Below are positions 4,968 to 5,381 of a stretch of 5,381 nucleotides of DNA, piece by piece (position 1 is the stretch's first letter; every line of letters starts with the position of its first letter). Origin of the DNA: JBGPOS01 sp041488155. Its GTDB lineage: Bacteria; Chloroflexota; Dehalococcoidia; Tepidiformales; Tepidiformaceae. Below the pieces are notes generated by a model. The model did not search any database. It was not told the DNA's origin and worked only from the letters and a program-made list of their open reading frames with translations. Made by a program: the position numbers and the translations under genes. Location: the NCBI GenBank assembly GCA_041488155.1, contig JBGPOS010000135.1:1-5381 (forward strand), read 5' to 3'.

Positions 4968-5381
4968 TCCCCGCGCCCCCCGGCGACGGGCGCCTTTGGT
5001 GTCGGCGAAGGGGGCAAGGAGAGCAACCGGCGACGGAAGGTCTGAAACGCCGGCGAATCCTTCGTCAACCGCTGGAGCTGGCTCGCCGGATACGTGGCGA
5101 TCTGCGCCTCGGTCGCCGTGATGCGATCCTCCTCCAATGGGTGGCTCGCGAAAAACGCGTCCAACGCGCCAGGATTCGTCTTGCGCTCGGCCAAGAGGAT
5201 CTTGAACATCGCCGGAATGCCGTACGGCGAGATGCCCGCCTTGACCGTCGTCGCCACCCCTTCCGCATCTGCCTCGGCCTCGTCGGTCCGGCTGAACTTC
5301 GCGAACAGCGCGCTCCCGCCGAGATTGATGGCTGCCTGGCTCGCCCCGCTTTCGCACACCTTCGTGAGCGTGCACAACAAC
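4964..5381 (-). CDS. M48 family zinc metallopeptidase, C-terminal part (5' end outside window)
   Basis: The frame is open to the right edge; about 139 codons are visible and the true start, with the HEXXH motif, lies beyond it. The visible part has the second half of the M48 signature: FSRTDEAEADAEGV (residues 29-42 of the visible part), where the Glu after RTD is the expected third zinc ligand, followed by the usual helix GIPAMFKILLAER and the HPLEEDRI segment (compare HPPxxxRI in relatives). Before the signature is a small-residue helix typical of the family. The end is a Pro-rich tail, SLPPSPTPKAP. Envelope M48 enzymes such as the LoiP/BepA type degrade misfolded proteins in the periplasm or membrane; which subtype this is cannot be told without the N-terminus. 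The last codons overlap the hydrolase gene by 4 bp. Confidence 0.88.
   Translation of the reverse strand, partial: LLCTLTKVCESGASQAAINLGGSALFAKFSRTDEAEADAEGVATTVKAGISPYGIPAMFKILLAERKTNPGALDAFFASHPLEEDRITATEAQIATYPASQLQRLTKDSPAFQTFRRRLLSLPPSPTPKAPVAGGRGD

Overview
The window is GC-rich bacterial DNA with strongly G/C-biased third codon positions. A twin-arginine-exported molybdoenzyme, a secreted alpha/beta hydrolase and an M48 peptidase fit a high-GC environmental bacterium with a periplasm, for example Gemmatimonadota, Acidobacteriota, Myxococcota or a similar soil lineage. Nothing here fixes the phylum. I see no mobile element, tRNA, rRNA or CRISPR array.

Layout. (1) Positions 2165 to 1, minus strand: one long gene cut by the left edge. 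It encodes a NapA-type molybdopterin (Mo-bisMGD) oxidoreductase with a Tat signal and one [4Fe-4S] site. The fold aligns with periplasmic nitrate reductase from end to end, but several active-site residues differ: Tyr replaces the molybdenum-ligating Cys, Ala replaces the next Met, and His replaces a conserved Arg. (2) Positions 2166 to 3792: about 1.6 kb with little protein coding. It holds several hairpins, an array of about a dozen degenerate 21-bp repeats (about 2803-3075), a structured leader with a good Shine-Dalgarno site before a doubtful 94-codon ORF (3196-3480), and a 25-residue single-pass membrane miniprotein on the minus strand (3416-3493). (3) Positions 3793 to 4967, plus strand: a two-gene unit of a small dimeric alpha/beta-barrel-like protein and a secreted dienelactone-hydrolase-like enzyme. 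(4) Positions 5381 to 4964, minus strand: the C-terminal part of an M48 zinc metallopeptidase, which converges on the hydrolase with a 4-bp overlap of the two stop codons.

The genes do not form one obvious pathway. The molybdoenzyme, hydrolase and peptidase all appear to act in the cell envelope. The items most worth a second look are the altered molybdenum site and the 21-bp repeat array with its neighbouring RNA-like structures.
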